DNA of 64,000 bases from G965202915 sp965205955 (GCA_965205955.1 OZ242192.1:1488001-1552000); one strand, 5' to 3'. Shown: positions 18,101 through 26,288, numbered from the stretch's first letter. Program-made: numbers and translations. Notes: generated by a model from the letters alone, not told the origin.

Positions 18101-18871
18101 GTCGACCGTAAAAACCGCCGCACGGTGGTGGATTTTGCCGGCACCAGCGGGCAACATCCGGGTAACTTCAATGCGCCGTCGGCGGTGGTGCGCGCGGCGG
18201 TACTGTATGTGTTTCGCTGCCTGGTGGACGACGATATTCCATTAAATGAAGGCTGCCTGAAGCCGATGGAAATCATCATCCCCGAAGGTTCGATGATCAG
18301 TCCGCGTTATCCGGCGGCGGTCATCGCCGGCAACGTGGAGACTTCCCAGTATCTGGTTGACACCCTGTTCGGCGCTCTGCAAACCGTTGCCGCCTCCCAG
18401 GGTACGATGAACAACTTCATCTGGGGCAACGATGAATTTCAATACTATGAAACCATCTGCGGCGGCACCGGCGCAACGCCGGATGCGCACGGCACCGACG
18501 CGGTGCATTCGCACATGACCAATTCGCGCCTGACCGACCCGGAAGTGCTCGAATGGCGGTTTCCGGTGGTGTTGGAATCCTTTGCCATCCGCACCGGATC
18601 CGGCGGCGCCGGCCGCCGTCACGGCGGGGATGGCGCCGTTCGCCGGGTAAGATTTCTCGCGCCGATGACCGCCAATATCATATCCGGCCACCGCAAGGTG
18701 CCCCCCTACGGCCTCGCCGGCGGGCAAAGCGGCGCTACCGGTAGAAACCGGGTTGAACACCCCGACGGAAGCGTAACGGAACTGGCCGGCGTCGCCCGGA
18801 TTGAATTGAAGGCGGGGGACGTGTTCGTGATTGAAACCCCCGGAGGGGGCGGGTATGGTGCGGCGGAGTAG
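15191..18871 (+). CDS. 5-oxoprolinase, ATP-dependent (HyuA-HyuB fusion)
   Basis: 1226 residues, the size of single-chain 5-oxoprolinases that open 5-oxo-L-proline to glutamate with ATP. The HyuA half starts with the phosphate-binding DRGGTFTDVVARRPNGEV (residues 21-38) and a second actin-like block GFDMGGTSTDVS near 302. The HyuB half starts near residue 717 (DPVMLEIFNNLFMSIAEQMG) and ends GDVFVIETPGGGGYG. Hydantoinase or acetophenone-carboxylase-like activity cannot be excluded, but the fused architecture favours 5-oxoprolinase. The ribosome site is weak (run of T before ATAAATG). It stands alone, divergent from the formamidase operon, which suggests shared use in nitrogen scavenging. Confidence 0.88.
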   Translation: MTQKITGCQHTDREQWEFWIDRGGTFTDVVARRPNGEVLTHKLLSENPRQYRDAAIQGIKDILNQSGFAIGGDQSLPSEHIRAVKMGTTVATNALLERRGERTLLVITRGFADALRIGYQARPELFALHIKLPQMLYEAALEIEERINAAGEVLIPLDVAGAQRGFERFFAAGYRSAAIVLMHGYRHHDHENRLAEIARAAGFEQVSVSHVVSPLVKLVSRGDTTVVDAYLSPILRRYVDQVASQMPGLRELGGKLMFMRSNGGLTDAGFFQGKDAVLSGPAGGVVGMARVSEPAGFNRVIGFDMGGTSTDVSHYNGESGHGEFERTFETEVAGVRLRAPMMLIHTVAAGGGSILHFDGARYRVGPDSAGACPGPVCYRNGGPLTITDCNVMVGKLQPDLFPRVFGASADEALDARVVAQKFSELATQIQSETGDQPPPESVAAGFLAIAVENMANAIKKISVQRGYDVSEYTLCCFGGAGGQHACLVADSLAMKRILIHPCAGVLSAYGMGLADTVVELQQAVEAALDRKLLDVLAGELDRLQREGMDELKARGEDCAEGSSLRFRRALHIRYHGSDTALVVDHGGLEQVVSAFEALHRMRFGFISPENGLVVESIEVEVIKTARPSTIVNRVNTDSPAARPDALRKCYMDGRWQSCPFYHRSTLSADEFVEGPAVILDPTSAIVVEPGWGALLTADNNLVLERRRKRRRERAVGTGVDPVMLEIFNNLFMSIAEQMGSVLENTAASVNIKERLDFSCAIFDLGGALVANAPHMPVHLGSMSESIKTVIRERGANIDPGDAYILNAPYNGGTHLPDVTIIKPVFATGKLLFYVASRGHHADIGGKTPGSAPADSTSIEEEGVVIDNFKLVQNDCFREREVYQLLTAGKWPARNPRMNIADFKAQLAACEKGAHELIDMAEHYGLDTVYAYMRHVQDNAEESVRRVLGVLEDGSFTYAMDDGSCIAVAVRVDRKNRRTVVDFAGTSGQHPGNFNAPSAVVRAAVLYVFRCLVDDDIPLNEGCLKPMEIIIPEGSMISPRYPAAVIAGNVETSQYLVDTLFGALQTVAASQGTMNNFIWGNDEFQYYETICGGTGATPDAHGTDAVHSHMTNSRLTDPEVLEWRFPVVLESFAIRTGSGGAGRRHGGDGAVRRVRFLAPMTANIISGHRKVPPYGLAGGQSGATGRNRVEHPDGSVTELAGVARIELKAGDVFVIETPGGGGYGAAE

Positions 18872-18923
18872 CATTGCCGAGGCCGTAACTGGATCAGCAA
18901 AAATCTGCGGACTGTATTATTAA

Positions 18924-19682
18924 TTACTTTGAATACTGGCTATTATCTGTTTTTTTATAAATATAAATTACATTCATTTTAAATCCGGTAAAATGTTTTT
19001 CAATTAGTTCAAGGTGTCCGGCTGATACAAAGTCATTATCGATAAAATCTTCCAATTCACGATAATCGAATCCCAGGTGAGGGTCATAGCCGGTGTGTTT
19101 CGATTCTCTAAAGGAGCTTATCTCTCGTTTTTTTAGCAGATGTGCCAAATACTTCGAAAAACTATGTCTTTCAAAGAAATCTCCATAAGGATTGGGTCTA
19201 AGTAAATAACGACCTAATAATTTAATTAATCCAACTATATAAATTTCATTAGGTATTGTTAGAATAATAATTCCCCCGGCATTTAAATGATTATAAATAT
19301 TACTAAATGCATTATTAAAATTTCCAACATGCTCCAGGGTTTCAAAGCAGGTAACCAAATCAAAAGTCTTTTTCGTATCATTTATGGTATTCATATCAAA
19401 GAATTTGAATTGAGCATCTGGAATCATCCTTTTTCGGGCTAAATCCAATAATTCTTCCGAACAGTCATAGCCCACTACAGTCGAAAATCGGAATTGAATA
19501 TTCTTGATTATCTGTTCGATAATGAATCCATTCGAACATCCGAAATCCGCCCACTTGATTGTTTTTGATGGGAGGTATTTTCGAAACATCCTGAGAATTG
19601 CACGGAACCTGTTCCGATGCACCAACGAGGCCGGATACCTGCTGGTATAATTTTTTTCATGCAATGATAAGTCTTGACTCAT
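18924..19682 (-). CDS. Class I SAM-dependent methyltransferase (MetW/UbiG-like)
   Basis: 252 residues from the ATG at 19682; the frame extends to a TTG at 19733 and neither start has a clear ribosome site. SAM-binding motif I is WADFGCSNGFIIEQI, the acidic loop follows VVGYDCSEELLDLA, and motif II/III contains FDLVTCFETLEHV and LNAGGIIILTIPNE. This matches the Methyltransf_11/23 fold used on small molecules, lipids or glycans. Substrate is unknown. The gene is visibly AT-richer than its neighbours and isolated between 5-oxoprolinase and isocitrate lyase, consistent with acquisition by transfer. Confidence 0.8.
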   Translation of the reverse strand: MSQDLSLHEKNYTSRYPASLVHRNRFRAILRMFRKYLPSKTIKWADFGCSNGFIIEQIIKNIQFRFSTVVGYDCSEELLDLARKRMIPDAQFKFFDMNTINDTKKTFDLVTCFETLEHVGNFNNAFSNIYNHLNAGGIIILTIPNEIYIVGLIKLLGRYLLRPNPYGDFFERHSFSKYLAHLLKKREISSFRESKHTGYDPHLGFDYRELEDFIDNDFVSAGHLELIEKHFTGFKMNVIYIYKKTDNSQYSK

Positions 19683-20032
19683 TTTGCGGAATAGTTTGAT
19701 AAATATAGTAATCAACAGCCGAATAACAGCCAATTATATTATACAAATAGACTATTTCACAATCTATTCATCGACCCGTGCCGGGGGTACCACCCGCAAC
19801 AGCCGTGCCGCCGATACCCGGTAGCGCCTGTAGCAACTGATTCCGATTGCCTGCCTTGAGCAATTTGAGAAATGAGGTTTTGTGAACTGCAAGTATATAA
19901 TCAATTATTTTATTCGCGTTTGTCGGACGGGATAAATTCGGTGCGTAGGGTAATTAAGGAGTATTTATTTTTATAGTTTTAACTTGGAAAGTTAAAGTTA
20001 TTTATTAGCTATGAGAATAAAACATTTGTTAC
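19683..20032. other. Intergenic region with possible gene remnant
   Basis: 350 bp between the methyltransferase start and the aceA promoter. On the minus strand an open frame without a start (about 19947 down to the stop at 19768) ends FLKLLKAGNRNQLLQALPGI plus a Gly/Thr-rich tail. Its last ~80 bp are GC-rich within an AT-rich surround, so it may be the decayed 3' end of a lost gene. No family recognised. Confidence 0.25.
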
Positions 20033-20061
20033 TTGACAAGTTGTGCGATGCAGCATATAAA
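20033..20061 (+). promoter_or_regulatory. Near-consensus sigma70 promoter of aceA
   Basis: A perfect TTGACA (20033-20038) and TATAAA (20056-20061) are separated by 17 bp. Transcription would start near 20068, giving a ~90-nt leader before the GTG at 20161. Confidence 0.8.
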
Positions 20062-20160
20062 GTATGTTTACACAAAAAAATTATGGTGGAAATGTGCAAG
20101 GGACCGGAGGCAAGACCATGCACCTTCCTTTTGTTAATCATCAGTCATGGGGGATAGTTC

Positions 20161-21456
20161 GTGTTGAGAGAAGAGCAAATACAACAAATTCAGAGAGACT
20201 GGGATGAAAATCCGCGCTGGAAGGACGTAAAGCGTGGTTATACCGCGGAGGATGTTATGCGTCTGCGGGGGTCAATGCAGGAAGAATATACCCTTGCGCA
20301 CAACGGAGCCGAAAAGTTATGGGATCTGCTCCATGAAGATGACCGTGTGATCTGCATGGGCGCGATCACCGCCGGCCAGGCAATGCAACAGGTCAAGGCC
20401 GGTATCAAGGCGATCTATCTTTCGGGTTGGCAGGTTGCCGCCGATGGAAACACCTCGGAGACGATGTATCCCGATCAGTCTCTCTACGCATATAACTCGG
20501 TGCCAACCATGGTACGGCGCATTAATAATACCTTTAGGCGTGCCGATGAAATTCAGTGGGCACGAGGCGGGAATGATATTGATTATTTTGTGCCGATTGT
20601 TGCTGATGCCGAAGCCGGTTTTGGCGGGGTATTGAATGCCTTTGAATTAATGAAAAACATGGTTGAAGCCGGCGCTGCCGGGGTCCACTTTGAAGATCAG
20701 CTGGCGGCTGCGAAGAAATGCGGCCATATGGGCGGAAAAGTGCTGGTTCCCACCCAGGAAGCCGTTCAAAAATTAATTGCGGCGCGTCTGGCAGCCGACA
20801 TCATGGGTGTGTCCACGCTTGTAATCGCGCGCACCGACGCAAATGCGGCTAATCTGTTGACTTCCGATATAGATGAACGGGACAAACCGTTTGTTACCGG
20901 CGAGCGCACCAACGAGGGATTCTACAGAACCAATGCCGGTATGGATCAGGTGATTGCTCGCGGTGTTGCCTATGCCCCGTATGCCGATTTACTTTGGTTT
21001 GAAACCGCGGTTCCGGATCTGGATGAAGCAAAACACTTTGCCGAAGCGATACACCGGGAATACCCGCAGCAGTTGCTTGCCTATAATTGTTCACCGTCTT
21101 TCAATTGGAAGCGGCACCTCGATGATGCCACCCTGGCCAAATTCCAGAAAGAACTGGCTGCAATGGGCTATAAATATCAATTCATTACTTTGGCCGGTAT
21201 TCACAGCATGTGGTACAACATGTTCGATCTGACACGGGAATATGTGAAGCATGGCATACCCGCCTATGTTGAGAAGGTGCAGGAGCCAGAGTTTGCCGCG
21301 GCGGAAAAGGGGTACACCTTTGCCAGCCATCAGCAGGAAGTGGGCGCCGGGTACTTCGATGATGTTACCACGGTGATACAGGGCGGCCAGTCTTCCGTTA
21401 CTGCATTGACTGGTTCGACCGAGGAGTTGCAGTTTGATGATGTGGTCTCGAAATGA
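20161..21456 (+). CDS. aceA: Isocitrate lyase
   Basis: 431 residues. Cleaves isocitrate to glyoxylate and succinate, the first step of the glyoxylate bypass. The catalytic loop AKKCGHMGGKVLVP carries nucleophile C187. Other family signatures are YLSGWQVAADGN, PIVADAEAGFGG, VHFEDQL and LLAYNCSPSFNWK. The start is GTG at 20161 (a TTG follows at once), with GGGGGAT upstream. It is monocistronic behind a strong promoter. No malate synthase gene is in the window. Confidence 0.96.
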   Translation: MLREEQIQQIQRDWDENPRWKDVKRGYTAEDVMRLRGSMQEEYTLAHNGAEKLWDLLHEDDRVICMGAITAGQAMQQVKAGIKAIYLSGWQVAADGNTSETMYPDQSLYAYNSVPTMVRRINNTFRRADEIQWARGGNDIDYFVPIVADAEAGFGGVLNAFELMKNMVEAGAAGVHFEDQLAAAKKCGHMGGKVLVPTQEAVQKLIAARLAADIMGVSTLVIARTDANAANLLTSDIDERDKPFVTGERTNEGFYRTNAGMDQVIARGVAYAPYADLLWFETAVPDLDEAKHFAEAIHREYPQQLLAYNCSPSFNWKRHLDDATLAKFQKELAAMGYKYQFITLAGIHSMWYNMFDLTREYVKHGIPAYVEKVQEPEFAAAEKGYTFASHQQEVGAGYFDDVTTVIQGGQSSVTALTGSTEELQFDDVVSK

Positions 21457-21596
21457 GGGGGTAGATTCAGGTTCGGGACAAATTAAAGGCGCTAGTGGTA
21501 CACTGGCTATAGTTGCTATCGTCAAGATATTTTTGTAATTCTGTCAGCCAAAGCCGCTGATGTTGTATTTATAAATGTCAGTGCATTTATACGGAT

Positions 21597-22013
21597 ATGG
21601 TAGTAAAAAATTCTGATATGATCGTCAGTGAGTCAATTCGTGTAAGAGGGGTTGTACAAGGCGTGGGTTTTCGCCCCACTGTTTGGCGAATTGCCAATGA
21701 TTGTGGCCTCATGGGCGATGTCATAAACGATGCCGATGGCGTGCTCATTATGGCAAAGGGTCAGAGAAAATGCCTGGACGAATTTGTGAAACGCCTGGAA
21801 GATGAAGCGCCGCCATTAGCTCGTATTGATTTAATTGAACGGCAATCTGTCGATGTATTGCCTACACAGGATCAATTTCATATAAAACCCAGTAACGTGG
21901 GGGATCCGCGCACCGGTATAGCCCCTGACTCGGCTATTTGCAGTCATTGCATCATCGTAAAATCATCTAATCGAAAATTCAGAGTTAATCATGCACCCAA
22001 AGTTAAGAATTAA
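21597..22013 (+). pseudogene. hypF: Truncated hypF: acylphosphatase domain only
   Basis: 138 residues. The first ~95 match the acylphosphatase-like N-terminal domain of carbamoyltransferase HypF ([NiFe]-hydrogenase maturation), including RVRGVVQGVGFRPTVWRIA. The next stretch, TGIAPDSAICSHC, is the start of the HypF zinc-finger region. Homology then breaks: the remaining zinc fingers, YrdC-like and Kae1-like domains (over 600 residues in full HypF) are missing, and the frame runs into the FkbM methyltransferase gene, overlapping it by 23 bp. It is more than a free acylphosphatase, since it keeps the linker and first CxxC, so it is best read as a deletion remnant. No other hyp or hydrogenase gene is nearby. 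Confidence 0.75.
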
Positions 22014-22800
22014 ACCAAAGTTGCACCGCAAACCAAAGTGGTACCGCACACTTGCTCACAAGTTCGGCTACGACATTGTAAAGTTAGGAAAGCAGTTGTT
22101 GCTGGAATCTTACACCTTTCCCTTGGAATTTCATTTAAGAAATCTCTTTCCCATGCTCTCCGTTGATCTGGTGATTGATGTCGGCGCACACAAGGGCGAG
22201 TTTGCCCGGATGTTGCGACACACGGGGTATCATGGCGAAATCATTTCATTTGAACCTGCCGAAAGCTCATTTGTCGAGCTGAGCCGGGAGACAAAAGACG
22301 ATGTCAAATGGTCCGCGCACCGGTTGGCTTTGAGTGACCATGCGGGGGAAGCGGAACTTCACTTGTTAGGCAAGCCTGACAGCGATTTGAATTCGCTGCA
22401 CTCGTTCAGTTCGTTTGGCGAGCATAAGTATCGGCACCGTAGTGGGTATCGTCGCCGTGTCGTCAGCACCGAAACGGTGTCTTTGGGCCGGCTGGATGAA
22501 TTTCTCGCCCGGCATGTGCCGGATTTTGCCCGGCGCCGGGTCTTTCTCAAGATGGATACTCAGGGCCATAATCTTCGCGTATTTGCCGGTGCTGGCGACT
22601 ACACCGGGTGTTTTTGCGGACTCGTGTCCGAAGTGTCGGTGATGCCGATATACAACGACATTCCCACCTACATGGAGAGCCTTGAGATCTACCGGCAGCA
22701 CGGTTATGAAGTAACCGGGCTATACACGATTAGCCGAAACAGAAAGACCGGGCACATCGTTGAATTCGATTGTGTCATGGTGCCTAAGGTTGATGGGTGA
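21991..22800 (+). CDS. FkbM family methyltransferase
   Basis: 269 residues. SAM-binding motif I is VIDVGAHKGEFARMLR, followed by the conserved acidic EIISFEPAESSF, then the FkbM-specific LDEF and FLKMDTQGHNLRVFAGA blocks, and a C-terminal DCVMVPK. FkbM enzymes O-methylate sugars, polyketides or glycolipids; the substrate here is unknown. A very basic N-terminal ~20 residues (RIKPKLHRKPKWYR) precedes the domain. The start overlaps the broken hypF end and has only a weak ribosome site, so a later start is possible. Confidence 0.85.
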   Translation: MHPKLRIKPKLHRKPKWYRTLAHKFGYDIVKLGKQLLLESYTFPLEFHLRNLFPMLSVDLVIDVGAHKGEFARMLRHTGYHGEIISFEPAESSFVELSRETKDDVKWSAHRLALSDHAGEAELHLLGKPDSDLNSLHSFSSFGEHKYRHRSGYRRRVVSTETVSLGRLDEFLARHVPDFARRRVFLKMDTQGHNLRVFAGAGDYTGCFCGLVSEVSVMPIYNDIPTYMESLEIYRQHGYEVTGLYTISRNRKTGHIVEFDCVMVPKVDG

Positions 22801-22886
22801 GCGGGTTTCCCGCTCCATTTACGCCTCGCGTGGGATCTTTTTGATTTGTTCAGGCCATAATAACTATAACTCATTGTAAATATTAT

Positions 22887-22920
22887 GAAAAATCGAAGGA
22901 GATTGCTGTGGTTTCTCCTT
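22887..22920 (-). terminator. Terminator of dapE-yqhA transcript
   Basis: On the minus strand AAGGAGA (22914-22920) pairs with TCTCCTT (22896-22902), followed by CGATTTTT. It lies about 35 bp after the yqhA stop. A second hairpin, GAGCGGG/CCCGCTC at 22799-22815, directly follows the FkbM stop on the plus strand but lacks a T tract. Confidence 0.6.
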
Positions 22921-22955
22921 GCTTGGCCGCAAGATGACGCCCAGCCCCCGCCGTA

Positions 22956-23459
22956 TTAATGACTCCGATGTTGTGAAAAAGCTATTTTATCGATCACCGC
23001 CAGCAATAATGCCGATAGTACAAAGGTGAGGTGGATAATCACGTACCATGTCAGTTGAGCGACGCTGTAATCGGGAACCCTCATAAAGACTTTCAACAGA
23101 TGGATGGATGAGATCGCGATAATCGAGGCGGCCACCTTCAGCTTCAGGGTGTTCGCATCCAGTTTGCCCAGCCAGTCGAGATTGGTATCGTTTTCATCAA
23201 TATCAATCCTGGAAACGAAATTTTCATAACTGCTGAACATCACCATCACGATCAGACTGCCTACCAGTACCATATCCACCAGCGACAGAATCGAAAGGAT
23301 CAGGCTTGATTCGCCTATTGCCATAATGGTGCTGAATACATGCCAGACTTCCTGGAAAAATTTAATGACGAGGGCGAACAGCATCAATGACAGGCCGAGA
23401 TAGAGCGGCGCCAGCAGCCAGCGGCTTGCAAAAAGTGTTTTTTCGATAATGTGTCTCAT
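22956..23459 (-). CDS. YqhA/UPF0114 family inner-membrane protein
   Basis: 167 residues with four hydrophobic helices. Family signatures include LFASRWLLAPLYLGLSL at the N-terminus and FVSRIDIDENDTNLDWLGKL between helices 2 and 3. The family (E. coli YqhA, 164 aa) is conserved in proteobacteria and has no assigned function. The start is 1 bp past the dapE stop, so it is cotranscribed with dapE, and it is followed by an intrinsic terminator. Confidence 0.9.
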   Translation of the reverse strand: MRHIIEKTLFASRWLLAPLYLGLSLMLFALVIKFFQEVWHVFSTIMAIGESSLILSILSLVDMVLVGSLIVMVMFSSYENFVSRIDIDENDTNLDWLGKLDANTLKLKVAASIIAISSIHLLKVFMRVPDYSVAQLTWYVIIHLTFVLSALLLAVIDKIAFSQHRSH

Positions 23460-23460
23460 T

Positions 23461-24591
23461 TCAGGCTACCAGCAGTTTTTCCAGCACGGTTTGATAAATT
23501 TTTGTCAGGGTTTGCAGTTCATCGATACTCGTGTACTCATTCGTTTTATGGATGGTGGCATTCACCGGGCCAAGCTCGATGACTTCGGCGCCGACAGGCG
23601 CGATGAATCGACCGTCGGATGTGCCGCCGCCGGTTGACTGTGCCGGTTCAAGATCGGCAACGGAGCGTATCGCGGAGCAGACTGCGCCGGTTAATTTGCC
23701 CGGTTTCGTCAGGAACGGACGGCCGGAAAGTTGCCAATCCAGTTCAAAGTTGAGCTTGTGCTCATGCAGAATGGCGGTTACTCGTTCCTGCAGGGTTTTT
23801 TCGGTTGATTCCGTACAATAGCGGAAATTGAAAATCACATTCATTGTGCCGGGAATAATATTTTCCACGCCGGCTCCGGCATGGATATTGGAGATCTGGA
23901 ATGAGGTGGGGGGGTAGTCGTGATTGCCTTCGTCCCAGTGTGTAGCGCAGAGCGCTTCAATAGCCGCACTCGCGCCATGAACAGGATTATTCGCAGTTTC
24001 AGGATAGGCAACATGGCCCTGTTTTCCAATAATAGTCAGTCTGCCCGTTAATGAGCCTCTTCTGCCGATTCGAATCTGGTCGCCGATCGTTTTATTGCTT
24101 GAGGGTTCGCCAACAATGCACCAATCTATTTTGGTATTATGTTGCGTCAGATATTCAAGGACTCTTCTGGTGCCATGGACTGCCGCCCCTTCTTCATCGC
24201 TGGTCAGCAGGAATGCAATCGATCCTTTGTGTTCCGGATATTGAGCTACAAATTTTTCAACGGCAACAATCATTGCGGCGATTCCGCCTTTCATGTCCGC
24301 GGCACCGCGGCCGTACAGCCTGTTATTTGCAATCCTGGCAATGAACGGGTCAGAACTCCAGGCTTGCAGCGGTCCGGGCGGAACAACGTCGGTATGCCCG
24401 GCAAAAACGAAAAGAGGGGCGTCATTTCCGCGTCTTGACCAGAGATTGTCGACATTATCATAGCGCAGGTGCTCGGAAGTAAAACCGGTATTGTTCAGGC
24501 GATTGGCAATCAGCGGTTGGCAGCCTCCGTCGCTGGGGGTGACGGATTCACGCTCAATCAATTCTGCCGCCAATTCGATTGTGCCGTTCAC
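23461..24591 (-). CDS. dapE: Succinyl-diaminopimelate desuccinylase
   Basis: 376 residues (E. coli DapE 375). A zinc-dependent M20 amidohydrolase that removes succinate from N-succinyl-LL-DAP in lysine and peptidoglycan biosynthesis. Metal and catalytic motifs are GHTDVVPPG, GRGAADMKGGIAAM, TSDEEGAAVHGT, IVGEPSS and the C-terminal GGGTSDGRFI. The start codon is GTG at 24591 (VNGTIELAAEL). yqhA follows on the same strand. Confidence 0.96.
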   Translation of the reverse strand: MNGTIELAAELIERESVTPSDGGCQPLIANRLNNTGFTSEHLRYDNVDNLWSRRGNDAPLFVFAGHTDVVPPGPLQAWSSDPFIARIANNRLYGRGAADMKGGIAAMIVAVEKFVAQYPEHKGSIAFLLTSDEEGAAVHGTRRVLEYLTQHNTKIDWCIVGEPSSNKTIGDQIRIGRRGSLTGRLTIIGKQGHVAYPETANNPVHGASAAIEALCATHWDEGNHDYPPTSFQISNIHAGAGVENIIPGTMNVIFNFRYCTESTEKTLQERVTAILHEHKLNFELDWQLSGRPFLTKPGKLTGAVCSAIRSVADLEPAQSTGGGTSDGRFIAPVGAEVIELGPVNATIHKTNEYTSIDELQTLTKIYQTVLEKLLVA

Positions 24592-24673
24592 TGGTAGTTA
24601 CCGATGATGGTTTTCGGGGTTTGACCTTGCCGAATGATCAACTGTGGTTTTAATTCAGAGGCGCTACTGTTTT

Positions 24674-25501
24674 TCAGGAGAGTCGAAACAGGATAAAAGA
24701 CAGGTCATCCGGTTTATGCGGCTGTTCCGGGAACCTGTTGTACATGCGCAGTTTCGCCTTTTCTACAAGCCGGTAGGCACAATTGGCTAAATTTCCATGC
24801 CGGATTATCCCGATAATTTCCTTTTTGAACAGGTTATCGAACAGACCGTCACTACCGAGCAGCAAGGTATCATACCGGGCCAGATAATAAGGCCGCCCTA
24901 ATTGCAGATTCATATCTGTAAGCCCTACCGCATTGGAGATGAGATGGCGCTTGCTATGAAACATCGCCATGTTTTCGTCAATCAGTCCGCGTTCCAATGC
25001 ATCGCCTATCGGAGAATGTACCGCGGTGCGCAATTTCATTTTTCCACGCTGACCGGTTACTATAATTTCGGAATCGCCGGCATGATAAGTCTTTACTTTT
25101 TGCCCCTCCAGTTCCACTACCGCAATAGTGGTTGCGGCATTATTGTACTCAGTCATTATTCTATCATGTGCAATTGAGATGCCTTCCATAATGCCGTTGA
25201 TTACCAATTCATTATTTTCTATGCTGTTTCTGGTATTTCTCGCGATTTCATTCACCGTGATTGATGCGGCTTCTTTGCCATTCGTATGTCCGCCCAGTCC
25301 ATCTGCAACAACCAGCACGGCTTGCGTATCACTAATCGGGATAATCGCCGCGGCATCTTCATTATCGGTATTTTTTATCGGTGATTTTGCTGAATAGATA
25401 ATGCAACAACCGTTGGCCAGAGTTTTTTCAATACATTCTCCAGAGTTATGCCGGGTCAATATGATGGGCTGGTTATTTTGAGCATGGGTAGCCGTATGCA
25501 T
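24674..25501 (-). CDS. PP2C-family protein phosphatase
   Basis: 275 residues. A Mn2+/Mg2+-dependent Ser/Thr phosphatase domain with the metal-binding motifs: NTDNEDA, VVADGLGGHTNGKEAA, TYHAGDSEII, LLLGSDGLFDNL and C-terminal KPDDLSFILF. It has no membrane segment and no partner kinase gene beside it. The ATG at 25501 lies 6 nt after a consensus -10 box, suggesting a leaderless mRNA. The first ~35 residues have no recognised domain, so an internal start cannot be excluded, though no better ribosome site was seen. Confidence 0.9.
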   Translation of the reverse strand: MHTATHAQNNQPIILTRHNSGECIEKTLANGCCIIYSAKSPIKNTDNEDAAAIIPISDTQAVLVVADGLGGHTNGKEAASITVNEIARNTRNSIENNELVINGIMEGISIAHDRIMTEYNNAATTIAVVELEGQKVKTYHAGDSEIIVTGQRGKMKLRTAVHSPIGDALERGLIDENMAMFHSKRHLISNAVGLTDMNLQLGRPYYLARYDTLLLGSDGLFDNLFKKEIIGIIRHGNLANCAYRLVEKAKLRMYNRFPEQPHKPDDLSFILFRLS

Positions 25502-25507
25502 AGTGTA

Positions 25508-25536
25508 AGTATAGTACTAATACACGCGCGGTTCAA
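25508..25536 (-). promoter_or_regulatory. Strong sigma70 promoter abutting the phosphatase ATG
   Basis: Read on the minus strand, TTGAAC (25531-25536) and TATACT (25508-25513) are separated by 17 bp. Only 6 nt separate the -10 box from the A of the ATG, so the normal +1 position coincides with the start codon. Confidence 0.65.
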
Positions 25537-25689
25537 AATAAACGGGTGAAAACATTACCAGCACTTCTCCCACTTTCCGGCGGTTGTTGGCAGTACAGCT
25601 AATGGTTCTGCCAGGCGTCGGCCTTTGCCCAGTCTCCTGAATATCCGTTCAACCAGCTTATATTTGCCGCCCGGCCATTTCAAAAGGGT

Positions 25690-25962
25690 CTATGAGCCTT
25701 CATCCGGACTCCTGGCATCGATCTTCAACGCATGTATATCGGATTTCAGTAAATCATCTACCGCTTTATAAACCATGCGATGTCTTTCTATCAATGATTT
25801 ATCGATAAACTCTTTTGAAATGATAGCAATGCTGAAATGACCGCCGCCGCTTTCGGCGCCCGGGTGGCCAATATGGCGCTCGGATTCGTCGATAATATCG
25901 AGCCTGGACGGGTGCAGGGCCTGTTCAAGCTGCCGGCGAATACGCTCAATCCGTTCGGCCAC
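25690..25962 (-). CDS. BolA family protein
   Basis: 90 residues from a GTG at 25962, preceded by AAAGGG. The sequence VAERIERIRRQLEQALHPSR, then IIDESERHIGHPGAESGGGHF, then RHRMVYKAVDDLLKSDIHAL is the whole BolA fold, with the conserved His residues used in Fe-S binding with monothiol glutaredoxins. The frame is open further upstream, but that part overlaps yciI and is not BolA-like. It overlaps the 3' end of yciI by 17 bp, so yciI and bolA are co-transcribed. Confidence 0.88.
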   Translation of the reverse strand: MAERIERIRRQLEQALHPSRLDIIDESERHIGHPGAESGGGHFSIAIISKEFIDKSLIERHRMVYKAVDDLLKSDIHALKIDARSPDEGS

Positions 25963-26260
25963 TGGGCAATACCCTTTTAAAGGGTTTGACGGTGATGTTT
26001 TTATAAACGCCGGCGCTACGATAAGGATCAGCATCGGCCCATTCCTGCGCAGCCTCCAATGATGCAAATTCAGCCACGATTAAACTGCCGGTGAACCCCG
26101 CCGGGCCCGGATCTTCGCTGTCAATTTTTGGATGAGGGCCGGCCAATAGCAGCCTGCCTTCATCCTGCAAGGCTTCCAGCCGCATAACATGTTGGTCTCT
26201 GGCACTTTTCCTCTTCTCCAGACTGTCTTCGACATCCTCTCCGATTATTGCATAAAACAT
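25946..26260 (-). CDS. YciI family protein
   Basis: 104 residues, a small alpha/beta-barrel (dimeric ferredoxin-like) protein. Signatures are MFYAIIGEDVEDS, RDQHVMRLEALQDEGRLLLAGPHP, GSLIVAEFASLEAAQEWADADPY and VKPFKRVLP, typical of YciI including the His and Asp of the putative active site. Function is not firmly known. It follows yciB by 28 bp and overlaps bolA. Confidence 0.92.
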   Translation of the reverse strand: MFYAIIGEDVEDSLEKRKSARDQHVMRLEALQDEGRLLLAGPHPKIDSEDPGPAGFTGSLIVAEFASLEAAQEWADADPYRSAGVYKNITVKPFKRVLPSGRTD

Positions 26261-26288
26261 TACTTTACTCCCCGCTCTTTAATTACTA

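Noticed and set aside
22885..22959. 24-codon plus-strand frame starting MKNRRRLLWFLLAW
   Set aside because: It overlaps the dapE-yqhA terminator and has no ribosome site; the hydrophobic look is likely accidental.
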